Of a stretch of DNA of 64,000 nt, positions 37,910-51,040 are shown one piece after another (the stretch's first letter is position 1; each line of letters begins with the position of its first letter). Both the position numbers and the translations under genes were made by a program. The notes beneath the pieces were generated by a model. The model ran no database searches, was not told the DNA's origin, and was given only the letters and a program-made list of their open reading frames with translations. This DNA comes from Campylorhamphus procurvoides (taxonomy: Eukaryota > Chordata > Aves > Passeriformes > Dendrocolaptidae), in the NCBI GenBank assembly GCA_013396655.1, contig WBMV01007620.1:248001-312000 (forward strand). The letters run 5' to 3'.

Positions 37910-40900
37910 GCTAGGAACGCAAGAGTTCCACGAGGGAAAAATAGGTGGAAAACAATGTGATGTGTGAGACTATAATGTTATATGTCAGTACCATTTTTCT
38001 GAGATGAAGGTGAGAACTGCAATGTTGAAGGGTCTATACAAATAGGAATTGCCCTCAAGAGTTTAACACACAGACTACTGTAGCAGAAAGCCATCCTGCA
38101 ATCTTGTTCCAACCAAATGCTGACATAAAACTAAATTATGCTCAAGGATGAAATACCTCATGGACAAAGGTGCCTACATGCACACTGAAGGTGCCTATTA
38201 CACACAGGAAGAGATATTAGGATGATAAAAATCCATTAACCGCAACTGGTAATTATTATTGAAATAAAAATGTATAGCTCTTTGCAATCTAAGATTGTCT
38301 AAATTACTGTAGTCTGGAAAGAAATATTTTTTAACTTTATTCTGTGTACTCTTTTCATAGAGAAGTAATAAAAGCACACTAATTGTAAATTCACAAAAGA
38401 TGAGAAAAAGTGTTTTTACTTCACTAGAAGTCAATTTACTTCATTAGAAAATACAAATTATCCTTTGCACACATGGGTTGTTTTCATCACGTATCAGCAC
38501 TGTCATAAGTACAATAAATTACAGTAACAAGTGGACTGAGTTCGGAATACCTAAACAAGTTAAATGCCTACAACTCAATTATTCATCTTTGCTCCTGGAA
38601 GTCTAAATAGTCGCATCCTGAACTTGCACGTTGTAATTAGGCTGAGACCTGGCTCTGTAAAAGCAGAGTGTCTGTCTTGCAATTTACCTATATAAGTTTA
38701 GGAAGTCAGCAGAAAGTGCAGTGGTAGTGCATAAGAGGAGAATGCAGCAGGTGGTTAAGCAGCACAGAAATCCTATTTTTAAACTAAGAGGCAGAGAGTA
38801 GGTAAGCTCTAGATCACTGGTACTTTGAACAAGTACCAGCTGAAACAAGTCTTTTTAAATAAGACAGTAAAAGGGTTTCTTAAAAACCAAGCACTATGTC
38901 TTCTGTTACTTTCCTGCTCTTGGAAGGGCGCTGTGTGCCTTAGAAGTGCTGGGCCAGAGCAGTTTGCAGTCCTGTAGTGGGGATGTGCTGAAAACCCTCA
39001 TCTTTATTCACACACACACCCCCGCCCTGTCCCAGGGAAATCTTGTGGAGTGGACCACTTGCTGTTTCAGTGAAGGATGGTTGCATCACCCACCAACTCG
39101 ATTAAGAAAGTATTGGTTTGTAGTGCTTACATGAAAATTGCACAGGAAGGAATAAAGCCTTAACTCTTTGATCATGAGCCCAATCTTCAAAATGAAACGA
39201 CCCCATTCAAGAGCAACACTTGCAAGTTACACATTTTAGAAGATATATTTTAGCAAAAGTTTTGTAAAAGGATGCCAGTGCAGTTATAGCAGACTGTCAC
39301 CTGAGAATTATGACTGTCAGCCTTTATTGCATCTATTAAATATGCAACACTGTATAGGAAATTCACAATAAAATTATTTTTAAATTACTGATTGCTCAAC
39401 TGAGAGCTCAGTTCCTGGGAGAGCAACAGCCAGTTTGTAGAGAATAATAATTAAACCAGCATTGTTCTCTTTTGTTACATTGTTTTCTCTCAAGACCCTA
39501 GGAAAGAAACAATATCAATTGACTATTTCATGGGTTCTGTTCCTTCTGTATGTAATAAAATATCACTGCAAGAAACAAGAAATGAATAATCTGTTTCTAT
39601 CCATGTTCCAATTTCTGCACTTTTCAGCTGTGCAAAACTCCCATTGATTTTTGCCTGTTTAAAGGCTCTTCTAAAACACCATGATAGTATCTTGCCCTGT
39701 GCATACACATTTATATCTCACTAAACTGTATGGATAATGCTCCTTACTCCATATCCCTTCGCCATCCACTTCCACTGATGTTTACATCAGACTCATTCCT
39801 CCTTGGCTCTTAGTGTCAGTGGTTAATATGGGTGCAGTGGGCAAGCAGCTCTTTCCTTCCAGGCCATGTGACATTGGTTGGCCACCAAAGCAGGAGGGGG
39901 CTCAGCTGATGCGGTGACTCAGAGGCACTCCCAGAGAAGACTTCTGGGCACTTGGCGTGCGGGACTTGGCACTTCATGCCATTTCCAGCGGAACAGATCA
40001 GACTGCCCTGATCTGCACTGGAAGGCCAGCCTGACAACAAGCCAGCTCATTTGTGGGAACAAAAAGGAAGCCAAGACAATCTAGCTGCTGCCTTCAAGTG
40101 TTTGTCTCTGGCTGTGATCGCTCCACAACGCCCTTAGGAGTCCCCAGAAAAAACACTTAGGTGGCACTTCGGAAACACTCTTATAGCAAAAATGTCTAAA
40201 AAGGGTATATTGTTATGAGTGAGACCTGCTGTTTATTTGCATTCAGTCATACATGTGTGTTTCACCTGGTAAATCATATTTTTTCCTATATTTTGGTTTT
40301 GTTTTTTAAAAACAGAACTAGACTTGGTGGAGTCTAGTTTAGCCTTAAAAAAACCCCAAAACAACCCATAAAACCCCAAAAAAACAAACAAACAAAAAAA
40401 TCCCAACCATCAAACCTCTATTATAGACCATGATGTGAGTGTCAGAAAGAAAGAACCTGGCCTCCACATCATTGCCTAATTTGAAGGGTTCACATTAGAA
40501 AATTCTATCTTTGTAGCTGAGTGAAATTAGCCCTAAACTTTTGGACACAGTAAAAAAAAATCTGTTGTATTCTACCATTTCTGTTACAACCACAAGATGA
40601 GGCCAAAAAATATCATGATGAAAATGGAAGTAACCTAGAAGACAAGTGAACTATGATGTTTGATTTCAGGCATGTAAAATTATGGACTGCTTCCTTAGTA
40701 AAGCAAAGCTCAAGATTAAAGTTTATATGAAAGCATTCTATCTTATCTACCAAATAGCAAATTACTCTCATACAACCCTTCCAAAAGAAGACAGATCTCA
40801 GTAAAAATAGTAATGATGTTGTGTTAGTGCATGAAACTGGTTACCTGTGAGAAGAACTGTAGGAAAAGGAAATTTATTTTGTGTATGTTATAAAAAAAAA

Positions 40901-42189
40901 TCTCAGCTCCGATTTTGCCATCACAGTGGTTGTGTCTGTGCCTTCTCACTAAAATCCAACATGTGCTACATCACTTACAATCTGGCCTCATATTAAAATG
41001 ACATGACACACTGATAGAAAAAATTTGCCTTAATTGCTAGCATATGTTATCAGAAGTTAATTCAGGTTTTTTTAAGCATTAAAGCATTACCCAGTCATTT
41101 ATCCTAATTTTTAACTTGAAGCACCACTGCCTTCTATCCTGGAACCAGTACAGGTATAGGGGGATAATTATGGACCACAAAAGCTGTTGACAATATCTGA
41201 AATAGCAACACTGGTAGCATATTTTTTACCCTTTAAACAACAGTGTCACCTCTTAAACTTCAAGTTATCCTTATAGCTAGGGATGATGTGATGTGCTCGT
41301 GACACAAGAATATGGGAAGATCCATACACAAACTGTGAGTTTTGGCAGACTTAGAAGCATCAAAGTTTCTAAGCGTCAGTTTGACTGCCTGCTGTGAACC
41401 ATGAATCGAGTCTTTCAGATGTTGCGTTAGAAACCCTCTGGGACCTTCCTTCTGAACTACAAAGCTCCAAATCTTCAACCACTTTGGCAAGCACCAAGGT
41501 CTAACAGGGGACCTGTAGAGTGCAACAGCTAGTGCTGAAAGCCTGATCTTCAAGCTGTACACAGTTCAAGGATTCCTACTGTTTGACTCGTTCAGTTTGA
41601 GTCCCACCCAGTGCCCGTGTGGCTGGAATGCATTAGTTTAGCTTCATACAAAAGGAGCTACTTCATGCACTCCAACACCACTCTACACTCTGAATTACAG
41701 CACTGTTAGCAGAGATGATGACAGCAGTTACTTCAAAAGCGCATCCCTCATCCAGAGTAAAACACTTCAGCGCCCCAAGGCTCATGAAACAGTCTGTGTG
41801 GAACGACAAATGAAAATGAGATGCCTGAGTTTTATGCACTGCAGTGCTTTAAATTCTGTTATCTGTCTGTGCAGATTTTTTTTAAGGTTCATATCCTTTC
41901 AGAAAAAATATACTTTTGGTTAGTGTTAGATTAGCAATACTCAACCATTGCTGAGTTCCGTGGCATATTATGGCCAGTGGGCTTCATAATACTTTCCTAA
42001 TTTAAATAACCATTGAAGCATACCAAGAGAAAGGGAGCCGAGTCCAAGCAACTATAACTTGCAGAACTGCATTTTGCCGTGGTGCATCAGATCCTCGACG
42101 TCTGCCCGAGAGTGGCTTTAGTTTCAGACTGCAGTTTTAATTTGCGTGAGCAAAGCTCAAAGGTGAGGAAGCCTTACAGGCGCCAGCAA
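37910..42189. other. AT-rich gene-poor stretch upstream of CpG island 2
   Basis: No exon is supported. An A/C-rich low-complexity tract lies at about 40346-40410. A GC-richer patch at about 39815-40080 has overlapping frames on both strands but no recognised domain. The last kilobase before 42190 could contain distal promoter elements of the downstream gene; none can be named. Confidence 0.4.
40346..40410. repeat. A/C-rich low-complexity tract
   Basis: Runs of A interrupted by CCCC (AAAAAAACCCCAAAACAACCC and following). Similar tracts recur at 50286-50335, 50575-50645, 52080-52127 and 57440-57480, with G/T complements elsewhere. Confidence 0.75.
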
Positions 42190-42906
42190 CAGCATCTGCA
42201 AGCCCAGACCGCGGTTTTGTAAAGGATGGGGAAACGCTTGAGTGCCGGAGGGATTTTCACGGTGTCAGCAGCAGGTCTGAGGGCTGGGGGGAAGGAGACA
42301 GTGAGATTTGACATCCCCGGGGCCCTTCCCTCAGCCCATCCAGCGGCGGCTCCTCCGGCCCTGCCCCCGGGGCACCGACGGCCCTGCGTGCCGGGGGCGG
42401 CACCGCCCCCCACGCCAAGAAAAGGGAAAAGAAAATTAAGTTAAAAAAAACGCCACAGCGCGCATCCGTTCCGCGGAATCCCCGGCACGAGCAGCCCCCT
42501 CTGGTCAGGGAAGGGCTCAGGTGCCGTGCCGGGCTGGGAACGCCGCCCCTCCGCCGGCGGGGGTGCCCCTCAGCCCTCACGACCGTGGCCGGCCCTGTCA
42601 CCGGCCCTGTCTCTGCTCCCTCCCCTGTCCCTGTCACCGACCCTGTCCCTGTCCCCGTCCCCAGCTCGGCCCAGCCCTCCCTCCCCTCCTCTCCCTTCCC
42701 CTCCCTCACGCTGCGGCTCGCCCGGCCAGGGCGGGGCCTGAGGGGCGTGGCCAGCGCCGAGAGTGGCCCTCTATTGGCTGGACGGTCGTGGGCGTAGCCC
42801 GGCCCAGGCGCGCGCTGTAGCAGTGGCGGAGGGCGCCGTCAGTGCGGGCGGGGCGGGCCCGGCGGGCGGAGCGGAGCTGAGGGAGGCGGGGTGAGGCGGG
42901 GCAGGC
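42190..42906 (+). promoter_or_regulatory. CpG island 2, probable plus-strand promoter
   Basis: The sequence becomes GC-rich with dense CG dinucleotides. An inverted CCAAT box (ATTGG, 42773-42777) and several GC boxes (GGGCGGGG-type, near 42730 and 42845-42860) precede a purine/G-rich run just before the gap, in the order expected for a TATA-less vertebrate promoter directed rightward. Transcription would start around 42790-42900. GC-richer sequence continues past the gap to about 43530. The orientation is inferred from the element order and from the candidate start codon at 43517; a bidirectional promoter cannot be excluded. Confidence 0.75.
42593..42662. repeat. CCTGTC hexamer-type repeat
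   Basis: Imperfect units of CCTGTC/CCCTGTC/ACCGAC repeat through about 70 bp within CpG island 2. They encode only repetitive Ser/Pro/Val-type peptides in chance frames. Confidence 0.8.
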
Positions 42907-43006
42907 NNNNNNNNNNNNNNNNNNNNNNNNNNNNNNNNNNNNNNNNNNNNNNNNNNNNNNNNNNNNNNNNNNNNNNNNNNNNNNNNNNNNNNNNNNNNNN
43001 NNNNNN
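42907..43006. other. assembly gap, 100 N
   Basis: Exactly 100 N, the usual placeholder for a gap of unknown size. It follows a run of GGCGGGG-type sequence and may hide the first exon of a plus-strand gene. Confidence 1.
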
Positions 43007-43429
43007 TGGGTTTTTTTTATTTTTTTTTAATCTTTTTTTCCGGTTTGTGTTTTAATTAGTCGCCCTGTTGCTGGGCTTGTGCGTTGTCGGTGCCAGCTGC
43101 GAGAAAACGCACTAGTTGTTCCCAGGTAGGCAGGTGGTGATGATGGAGAGCATCGGAGGGGGCAACACCCAGGGGGGAAGGCTGTTCCTCACCTCGAGCC
43201 GCTAGGAGGATGAGGGATGCCGGGATTCCCGTTGCTGGGCTATTCCTTGCTTCGGCTCTCATCCTTCATCTTTTATATTGGTCGCTAAGCAGGGAGAACT
43301 CGGCTGCAGTCCTTGGAGCATATGGAAGAGAAAGGGGTTTTTTCAAGCGGGTTTGGTGTGTCTGCAGCAATGCCTCTTCTAGGGCTGGGAGAGCAATAAG
43401 CTCAGCTCCTGTTCATTCTCTTTATGTCT

Positions 43430-43529
43430 GTGAGGGCTCTGCGCGCTGTTGCTGAACTACTCCAGCCTTGCTGCCGGAGATCCTCCTCCTCCTGCCTGCA
43501 TCGTGCACTGCCGACCATGGCTGCGGCAG
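43430..43529 (+). CDS. candidate first coding exon of a plus-strand gene (partial)
   Basis: The ATG at 43517-43519 lies in a strong Kozak context (CCGACCATGG). It is followed by GCT GCG GCA G and then GTAGATG, a usable though imperfect splice donor after 43529. This gives Met-Ala-Ala-Ala and one base of the next codon. The preceding 80 bp is GC-rich and looks like a 5' UTR, and CpG island 2 lies just upstream. The left limit given is arbitrary. Without splicing, the frame simply continues to a stop near 43708 with no recognised domain. No downstream partner exon could be found, so the gene is not identified and the call is tentative. Confidence 0.25.
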
Positions 43530-45274
43530 GTAGATGTCTGAGGCAGCAACAGCCTGAAACTGCCATAGCGAAATTAGTAATGATCGTGCATGTTTCTCTG
43601 TGCTGTGCCTCGGGTGAGAGGAGCTGTTACCTGTCTTGTACTCAGCAGACTTGTCAAGTTGCAGTCGTATCTGGGAGAGTCATTTATTGCAAATACACGT
43701 TTATTTAGCAAAGCTTTGGAACGTCTCAAATAGGCTGTAAGGTAATGTACAACAGAGAAGACCAAATTCATTGGCATACTGATAAACGCAGATCAGGAAT
43801 GGCCATTGGGTTCTGCAGTACTGCAAGAGAGAAGTTCAAAATTGTCGTCTTAGTTTCTTTTGTTGTCCTCATGCCTCTCTGCTGCTTTTCAGAGGTGTTG
43901 AGCACCACCAGCTTCCATTGTAATGAGGGATCAAGTTGTATGTTGCCAGTTCATAATGGCTCCTTGGCTAGTACAATCTACAGTTCTCGCTGCATTTTAC
44001 TATCTATGCATACACTTAACTATTTTTTCCCCAGATCTCAGTGTGTGTCAAATTTTGACGTTTCAGGTAGTCTGTTGGGTTTGCCTAAAAAACCCGATGA
44101 ACTTTAAGATTGTTCTTAAGTGTGTGTGTGTGCAGAGATCTGCAGTTGGGAAAAAAAAAAGCTTTTTATAAAATACACTTGTGTATAATAAAAACACCAA
44201 GTGCCATTTTTAATAGGTGGATTTAATAAGAGAAGTATTGGCCTTTTCTGTTGTACAGACTTAAATACTACCTCCAGTTGTGTGGGTGTTTAAAATTTCT
44301 TTCATTTTGCTCATTTGGCAATAGGAAGGAAAATTTCCCCCATTGTACTTCTGGCAAGATGTTCTTCAAGGAGAGAGCTCTCTGCCTTGAGAAGCATCTG
44401 CATTGAATAACTCTCAGGAGCATGGCCTTGTTTTGTCAGTATTCACCTAAAACTGTAGTATTTAGGGAAGTAAATCAACATTGTATGAAAATCTTTGTTA
44501 CATGGATCTAGCTCCTTAGATTTTTCTAAGCATGCAGAAGAACTGGATGATACATTACTGTGGGTGAGTGACCATATTTTATAGGAACAGGGACAAATCT
44601 AAAGCTGTAGAAATCAAGCATTGCAAGGAGCAAATGTTATACCATATTTTGGAACTGGATCTTTTGAATTAATTTCAGCCAGTGCTTAGACCTATGGTTA
44701 AAAGCAATTACCATTGTTCAAAAATACACATGTAAAAGATATTTGCATTATGCCTGTTTTTTAACTTAATGTTGACACTTTTAATGAATCTGATATATAA
44801 TCCATAGTTGTTTTATGTTAATGATTTTTTTCAGTGTTTTAGATTTAAATTTTATGGAAGTTGAAACTAGAAATTTGTTTTGATCCATGTCTTTGGACTT
44901 TAAAATGAGAGTCATAACAAACCTCTTAGTGTTGCAGCTGATGCACTCTGCCTTAGTTTTCAAAACATAGTGTTCAAACAAAGAAATTGCAGATCCATTT
45001 TAATGTTTTCATAGATCGTATCAGTTTAGTTTAATAATGATGGGGGGAAAATACACTTTGATATTTAAGTACTGAAATGCTTACTGTAGGTCTATGTTCC
45101 TAACAAAACCTTTGAGAATATCAATTTCATAAGCCTTCTTTACTAGTGAAGCAACTAAAGGAAAGTGTAGAAAATTCTATGGTCAGTACAGAGAGAGCTC
45201 TTTATAAAATAGAGTTTTGGATTAGTTTGGTGGAACTAGCTGTTATTGAAACACTGATCTAATGAACATCATGT
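43530..45274. other. intron-like stretch
   Basis: GC content falls quickly and no coding exon is recognised. A short pyrimidine tract with TTTTCAG near 43885-43891 could serve as an acceptor, but no donor-bounded conserved frame follows. Confidence 0.4.
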
Positions 45275-45583
45275 TCCAGTATTTAAAGGGTGGCTGCAAA
45301 GAAAATGGAGACTCCCTTTTACAAAGAGTCCCATGGAAAAGATAAGGGGTGATGTGTACAACTTGTTCCTGGAGATATTACAGGACGCAAGAGGAAATTT
45401 TTTCACAATGAGAACAGTAAGCCATTGGAATAATCTTCCCAGAAAACTTGTGGATTCCCCAACACTGGGCACTTGTAAGATAGGACTGGACAGCGTGCTA
45501 GGCCAGTTTGTCTCAATTGTACTTTTCCCTAGAAAGGTTGGGCCAGATGATCCTTGAGTCCCTTCAACCTGGTATTCTGTGAA
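45275..45583 (+). mobile_element. CR1 LINE 3'-end fragment
   Basis: This plus-strand copy holds the last part of CR1 ORF2 and the 3' UTR. Landmarks in order are AAGGGTGGCTGCAAAGAAAATGGAGAC, the GGAAATTTTTTCACAATGAGA block, and GGGCCAGATGATCCTTGAGTCCC near 45540-45562. The CR1 end TATTCTGTGA is at about 45573-45582. It is 5'-truncated as usual. The frame at 45333-45557 is a remnant of ORF2 with substitutions and no activity. Confidence 0.95.
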
Positions 45584-46215
45584 CTGTAGTGCCAGTGTGG
45601 TTTGACACTAGCAGTGGCTTTTTCTATTAGAAATAGAGCAGGACCATGTGAGTGGGAGGAAAGCTAAGACTGCAAGTACAAGGTAGAATAACAGAATAAT
45701 TTCTGTATGCAGAAAACACCCTCTCTATATATAACGAAAAGTCAGTTCAGTGCTGTTATAAAAATAGCTATTTATAATACTGACTATATATGGAAACTCT
45801 TGAAAACTGTTCACATGTAAGCATTGGCTTTCAGTTCCTCTCAAACACATTAACACTCAGCAGTAGAAATCTGGACAGAAAAAAAAAATAGCCAACAGTT
45901 TTCACAGGTACTATTTAAGCTCTGGATAAGATATGAGTTCTCATTTATGAGAGTTTTCTTGTGCTTATATGCTTATTCTGCATAGAGTATGAACATGGGT
46001 CATGCAACAATAAGGAGAGAGAACTACCCTGAAAATGGAGACATGGAGGATAAATGAAGTCATTGTGAACTATGTGTTCATCATGAGAAAGGAACAAGAA
46101 TGCCTAATATTTGTCATAATTTTTATTTGATAATTTTAAAGAATTTTAGCACTATTCATGAGCTAAACCTAATAACTCTGTATTTTTATATTGATTTTTT
46201 ACTTCAGAACATCAG

Positions 46216-46245
46216 CATTCTCATGTTATGTCTAGCATGAGAATG
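46216..46245. repeat. 10-bp perfect inverted repeat (hairpin)
   Basis: CATTCTCATG (46216-46225) and CATGAGAATG (46236-46245) are perfect complements separated by 10 bases. The stem is too short for a microRNA precursor. Confidence 0.9.
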
Positions 46246-48780
46246 ATCAGTGACTTGCTATCATTAACAATTGTACGTAATATAGTGAATAATATAGTTT
46301 ATTTCCTGGTTCCAAATTCTGTGTTATACCTGTTATACTTTGGTGTCTAGATGGACGTTATTTTTGTGAATGGTTATACCAGCTTTTTGCATCAGCAGCA
46401 GTAAGAACTAATTTCGTAATATAAACTAAAACAAGTATTAATACATAAGTAAACTGAGGAAATCACTGTTACAACATCAACCCTCTTGTTGAGTCTATGG
46501 AGTTTCGTAATATTAAATGTGGATGAAGGAAAAATGTTAGACTTCTGAATGTTCACAATGCTAATGTATTCAGCTTTTAAAAATATCTTTCTAAAAAATT
46601 AGAAGATGGCCATTTATTTCTTTATTGCTCTATTAAATAAGACATTTTAACATAGCAGAAATAGTTGTGTTAAGGATCTTGACTAAATCACAATGAAAGA
46701 ACAAAATAAATTTAAAAGGTGCTCTATCTCTTAAACTCTGTTGCTATAGAAATATTGTATGTATTTTTTTCCTCCCTTCTCCGGAGCAACCATGAGCATT
46801 TCATTGGAATAGGCTAGCTTTCAGAGAACTTTCATGCCTCTTTCCTTTAGGCAAAGGAACTTTCAGAAATAAATGTATGAGCTCACAAGTTAGTTGTGTC
46901 CTGCTTTTCTGTGCATATGAAGTTTGAGACACAAGTTGTGTTTAGCTGATCTGGAGTAAAAATAATCTATTCCTGTGTCTTAACATGAGGGGAAATGCAT
47001 ATGGAATGGATATAGTTATTATATGATTACTTTCTGTGATATGTATCCACGGTACTGAAGTGTTTAGATCTCCAGAAGCTTTTAATTCTAGCTTTAGTGC
47101 GATTAGATTTATTTTTCTAACATTGCTTCAGCAGAGATGTTTGTGTGTTCCAGCTTGGCTTCAAATTTGAATTCCTAATACAATCATGTTGAACCTTCTC
47201 GTGGTGGAATTACCCATTAATATCTTGAAAATTAATCCTTTAGTGGATTTATTTATAATGATAGGATAACTTAATTTAGCACTGACACTTAGTTTGAAAA
47301 AAAGAATATAATCTTACTGTGAGTGGCATTCACAAGAAAGACTTGCCTGGCAATAAAAATAAAAAAAAAGGGAAAAGGAAAACCCACAAACAAAAAAACA
47401 AAGTTCTTCTGACAAAAAACAGTGTGTGAATCAATTCTTAACTGAATCTTCATTATGTCAGGGACATAGAGCTCCATTGTTTTGGTGAATTGTATCACTG
47501 TCTCTGTTAATCTTTTCTTAGAGATGACGGTATAGTAGTGCTTATGTTAATGGTAACACTGCTGCATTCAGCTGAAAGAAGGGGAAGATATGGCTACCAG
47601 GTTCAGTAGAATAAAGTAGTTATTCAACTATTAACTATCAAAAAAATCATTCTTGGAGCTTGAATATGAAAACAAAACTTTTTTTACCCTTTCACCCTTT
47701 CTCCTCTTTTCTTCATGATTAGGTATGAGTGTTTAAAAGTCATCCTGTATTGTAGGAACTGTACATTTCTTGGAGAATTTGGAGAAATGATTTACCCTTA
47801 CAATGATTTCTTTGTAGAACTATGTTTTGGCTGATCTTGTCATCAGATTCATAGAAGTTCTGATCCTGAAATGGATTTTTTGAAGTATGTACTAAATTCA
47901 TAGTTATCTGGAGTAGCTGTCTGGTATAGAATCACCCGGAATTTTTCACTGTTTGGTTTACTTCGATTGAGTTTAATTAGTGCTCATGAAGTGAACAAAC
48001 CCTCAGCTGTAAAGTCCCACTTATATGTGAAGTAAGTCAATAGCTACTTTAATGTACATCAGTTCAGTGCTTTTCAGTCCTTTCACCCTCTCTGGCTTAG
48101 AGAATGTAGATCTTTCCATTTGGCCTGCATGTGATAATCTGGGTGATATTTTAACTTGTTAAAACAATCCGATTTCATGGCGGCAAAACAACTGCCAGCT
48201 TTTTAACCTTTCTACTAGCAAGGGGGACTTTATACTTAAATATATTTAGCTTTAAAGCACAGAAGCTTTTGAATTAAACTTAAGAGCACAGTAAATTTGT
48301 GCTCATAAGCTTTCTACTTGTTGCTGCATTTCCTAATCTTAAAGATCACCATAGTTATTTTTTGTGTACTTTTTGTGTAATTGATTTCTCACAAGCTCCC
48401 TCTATTTGCCTGAGAATGCATCAGCACTGCGCTGGTGTTGGTAGGGAAGGAGGTCCAGTGTGCCTGGAGTGTTGGGGGCTCATGATGCTTGGGGGTGTGC
48501 ACTGCTCTTTTTCTCTCCTCTTCCTTACCATCTGCACAACATTCCTAGGTGATGGTGAAGAGGAAACTGTGTTCTGATTGGCATGCTGTAGTGGGTAAAC
48601 TTCAAAAGTTTGCTGGAAGGATTTGGATATTTCCCTCTGCTGGCTCTTAAACAAATTTCAGTATGCCTGGTAAGAGTGTCTTGCATGTTGCAGCATATCA
48701 TGTTAATTGCAGGTTCGTCAGAGGCATTGTCCATGAATAAGTGTAGTATAGTTGGACTGTTCTGCTTCTTTCAAGATGGT

Positions 48781-48940
48781 AGTTGTGAGGTGGGTTTTTT
48801 GTTTGTGGGCTTGGGCGGGGTGTCTTGTGTTTTGGTTTTTTTTGGTTATTTCTCTGGGTTTTGTGGGGGTTTTTTATTTATTTTTTTGTTGTGTGTGTGT
48901 TTTTTTCTTTTTTGTTTTTTTTTTGTTTTGACTCTTATCT
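48781..48940. repeat. G/T-rich low-complexity tract with G-runs
   Basis: T-runs alternate with G-runs. Four G-runs at 48792-48820 (GGG, GGG, GGG, GGGG) could fold as a G-quadruplex on the plus strand. It is the complement type of the A/C-rich tracts found elsewhere in the window. Confidence 0.75.
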
Positions 48941-50285
48941 TAAATATTAATAGCAAAATAGGTGCATGGAAGGTGAGAACATGCCATCGTTAACTCTTCA
49001 TAAAGCTCTTCTTGTCAGCCCTATTGCACTTGTTCTGAATTCCTGTTAACCTGCTGTGTTCAGTAAAACTTTACAGGAGCTGCAAACAAATTGCAGGAAA
49101 AGTTTCCTTTTCTGGTTTTTATTTTGAACACTTGGCAGCATTTTGTTTATTCCCTGGAGTCACTTAATCCTTCTCTACAAATATTTGCACATGTAATAAG
49201 TTAAGCATATGTTTAACTTCAGTTGTATTGCTTAGGTAGAAGTGTATGCAGGATTGGGGACCATCTGACTTTATGTGACTCCCTTCAGAGGTGAAGAAAT
49301 ATTAGAACTGTCAAAACATACAGCACCTCATACAGTATATGAAATTGTATTTTACATTACATCTTAATTATATTTCAAATTCATGTAGTTCAAAATAGTT
49401 GATAGATGTACTGGCAGCTCTTAAGTGTTTTCTGGGTTGTTAGAATTTACTTTAGGAGTGTAAAACAGGAGATGGGCATAGGTTTATAATACCTTAAACC
49501 AAGTTTGCTCTTAATATTGTGTACATTTGAGATCAAAAATTGTGTATTTTGCTTATGAGTTATTTAACAGTTAAGGCTGTTTATTAGTCAGAGTAAGCAA
49601 TTGTCATAGCAGTGACAGTAGATGTTACTAGTTTTCAGTTGTGAACCTCAGAACATACACTTATTTTAATTATAACCTTTTTTATTGCAAGATGGGTGTT
49701 TACTGAAATGAGGCTGAATCTATTAATAAATAGAATACCCAGTCTCCAACTTTCTAGTGCTCCTTTTAAAAGGGTTGCCTAGGGTATTTTGAAGTGATAA
49801 ATGACATCAGTGATGGAAGAGGACCCTCAGGAGATTTTCTCATTAGACCTGCTCAAAAGCAGTATTTTCCTAAAAGTATGTTTATTCCTAAAATATTGCT
49901 AGAAAGACATTGTGTAAAATTAAATTATTCTTCTCTTTTTATGGAATGCACACACTTCCCTACTCAGCTCATCTTAATGACACTGTTGCATTATGTGCTT
50001 TTGAGCACTTGAAAAGAGAATTCCAAATAGAATGAAGCAAATATCTTTGATGGAAGAGGGTGGAGTTTTTTCTCTCTCCTTTTGACTGGGATCTCCCTGC
50101 ATTTTTGTTTCTCCTTTTAATCTACCACATCCACAGTGTTGCCACCTGGTTGTTTTCTTAACCTCTGCAAAAATGTTTCCAGTCTTTTTTGCCTTGCATG
50201 TGGGACAAGGATGGAGTATCCCCAAATCCACCACTCCAGACATGTGCACGTAGTATCCTGTTATCTACCTACACCTATAAGCTTT

Positions 50286-50335
50286 AAAAAAACCCCAAAC
50301 AAACCCAAAGAAAACTCCAACCCCCCTCACCTCAA
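50286..50335. repeat. A/C-rich low-complexity tract
   Basis: AAAAAAACCCCAAACAAACCC and following, then CCCCCC-type runs. No element boundary or target-site duplication is visible. Confidence 0.7.
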
Positions 50336-50574
50336 CTAATCCTTTGATGAAAACACCTACAATGAGTCTGTGCTTACTTCAGAAGTTTCATGCTTTAAAA
50401 ACTTGAGTCTACCTTATGGACCTCTTCACACTTTCCTAATCCATCTGTTCATCTAGCACAGCTTCTTCTCTATCCCTTCACACAGTCTTAGGCTGTTGAG
50501 ATGCAAGACGCCTTTGCAGTTCCTTTAATTGGTAGTAGGCTTTATTTTTACTTCTCTACATTTTTTTATTTCTT

Positions 50575-50645
50575 TAAAAACAAAACAAAACCAAAAACCA
50601 CCACAAAGAAAAATAAAAAAGCCAACCCAGAACCCCCCCATCCCA
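50575..50645. repeat. A/C-rich low-complexity tract
   Basis: A-runs interrupted by CC, ending in a run of seven C. It is followed by ordinary AT-rich sequence. Confidence 0.75.
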
Positions 50646-51016
50646 AAAGCTCGTGTTTTCTATCTCCTTTCCTTGCTGGCATTATTATTAAGAAGGGTGT
50701 TTTAAATTACATGCCATTCTAATTTTTTTATGCAACCATTCTTTTTCTGCTTAACTGTGAAATCTTGTTTGGGTACAGCTTGTGTTTAAAGCCAGTTATT
50801 TATGGAGTGCTGTAGCTGTACATCGTGACGTACAGTCAGTAATGTGTTGATCTGGGAAGTCCATAGACTAAAGCTACTACTTTATGCAGTATAGCCTATT
50901 ATAAAACAGAAACCCTAGAAGTGGGGAGTGGCTAGTGCTGATGAAATGCTTTGTGAAACAGGTGGGACTTCAAAGTTTTATTTTAGTTTGAGGGAAGGTT
51001 GCTTATGCAATTGTCC

Positions 51017-51040
51017 CATCTGTCCATCCATCTGTCCATT
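51017..51040. repeat. CCATCTGT simple repeat
   Basis: About three imperfect units of CCATCTGT/CCATC. Confidence 0.75.

Noticed and set aside
46216..46245. Hairpin considered as a microRNA precursor
   Set aside because: A 10-bp stem is far shorter than a microRNA hairpin, and the flanks do not extend the pairing.
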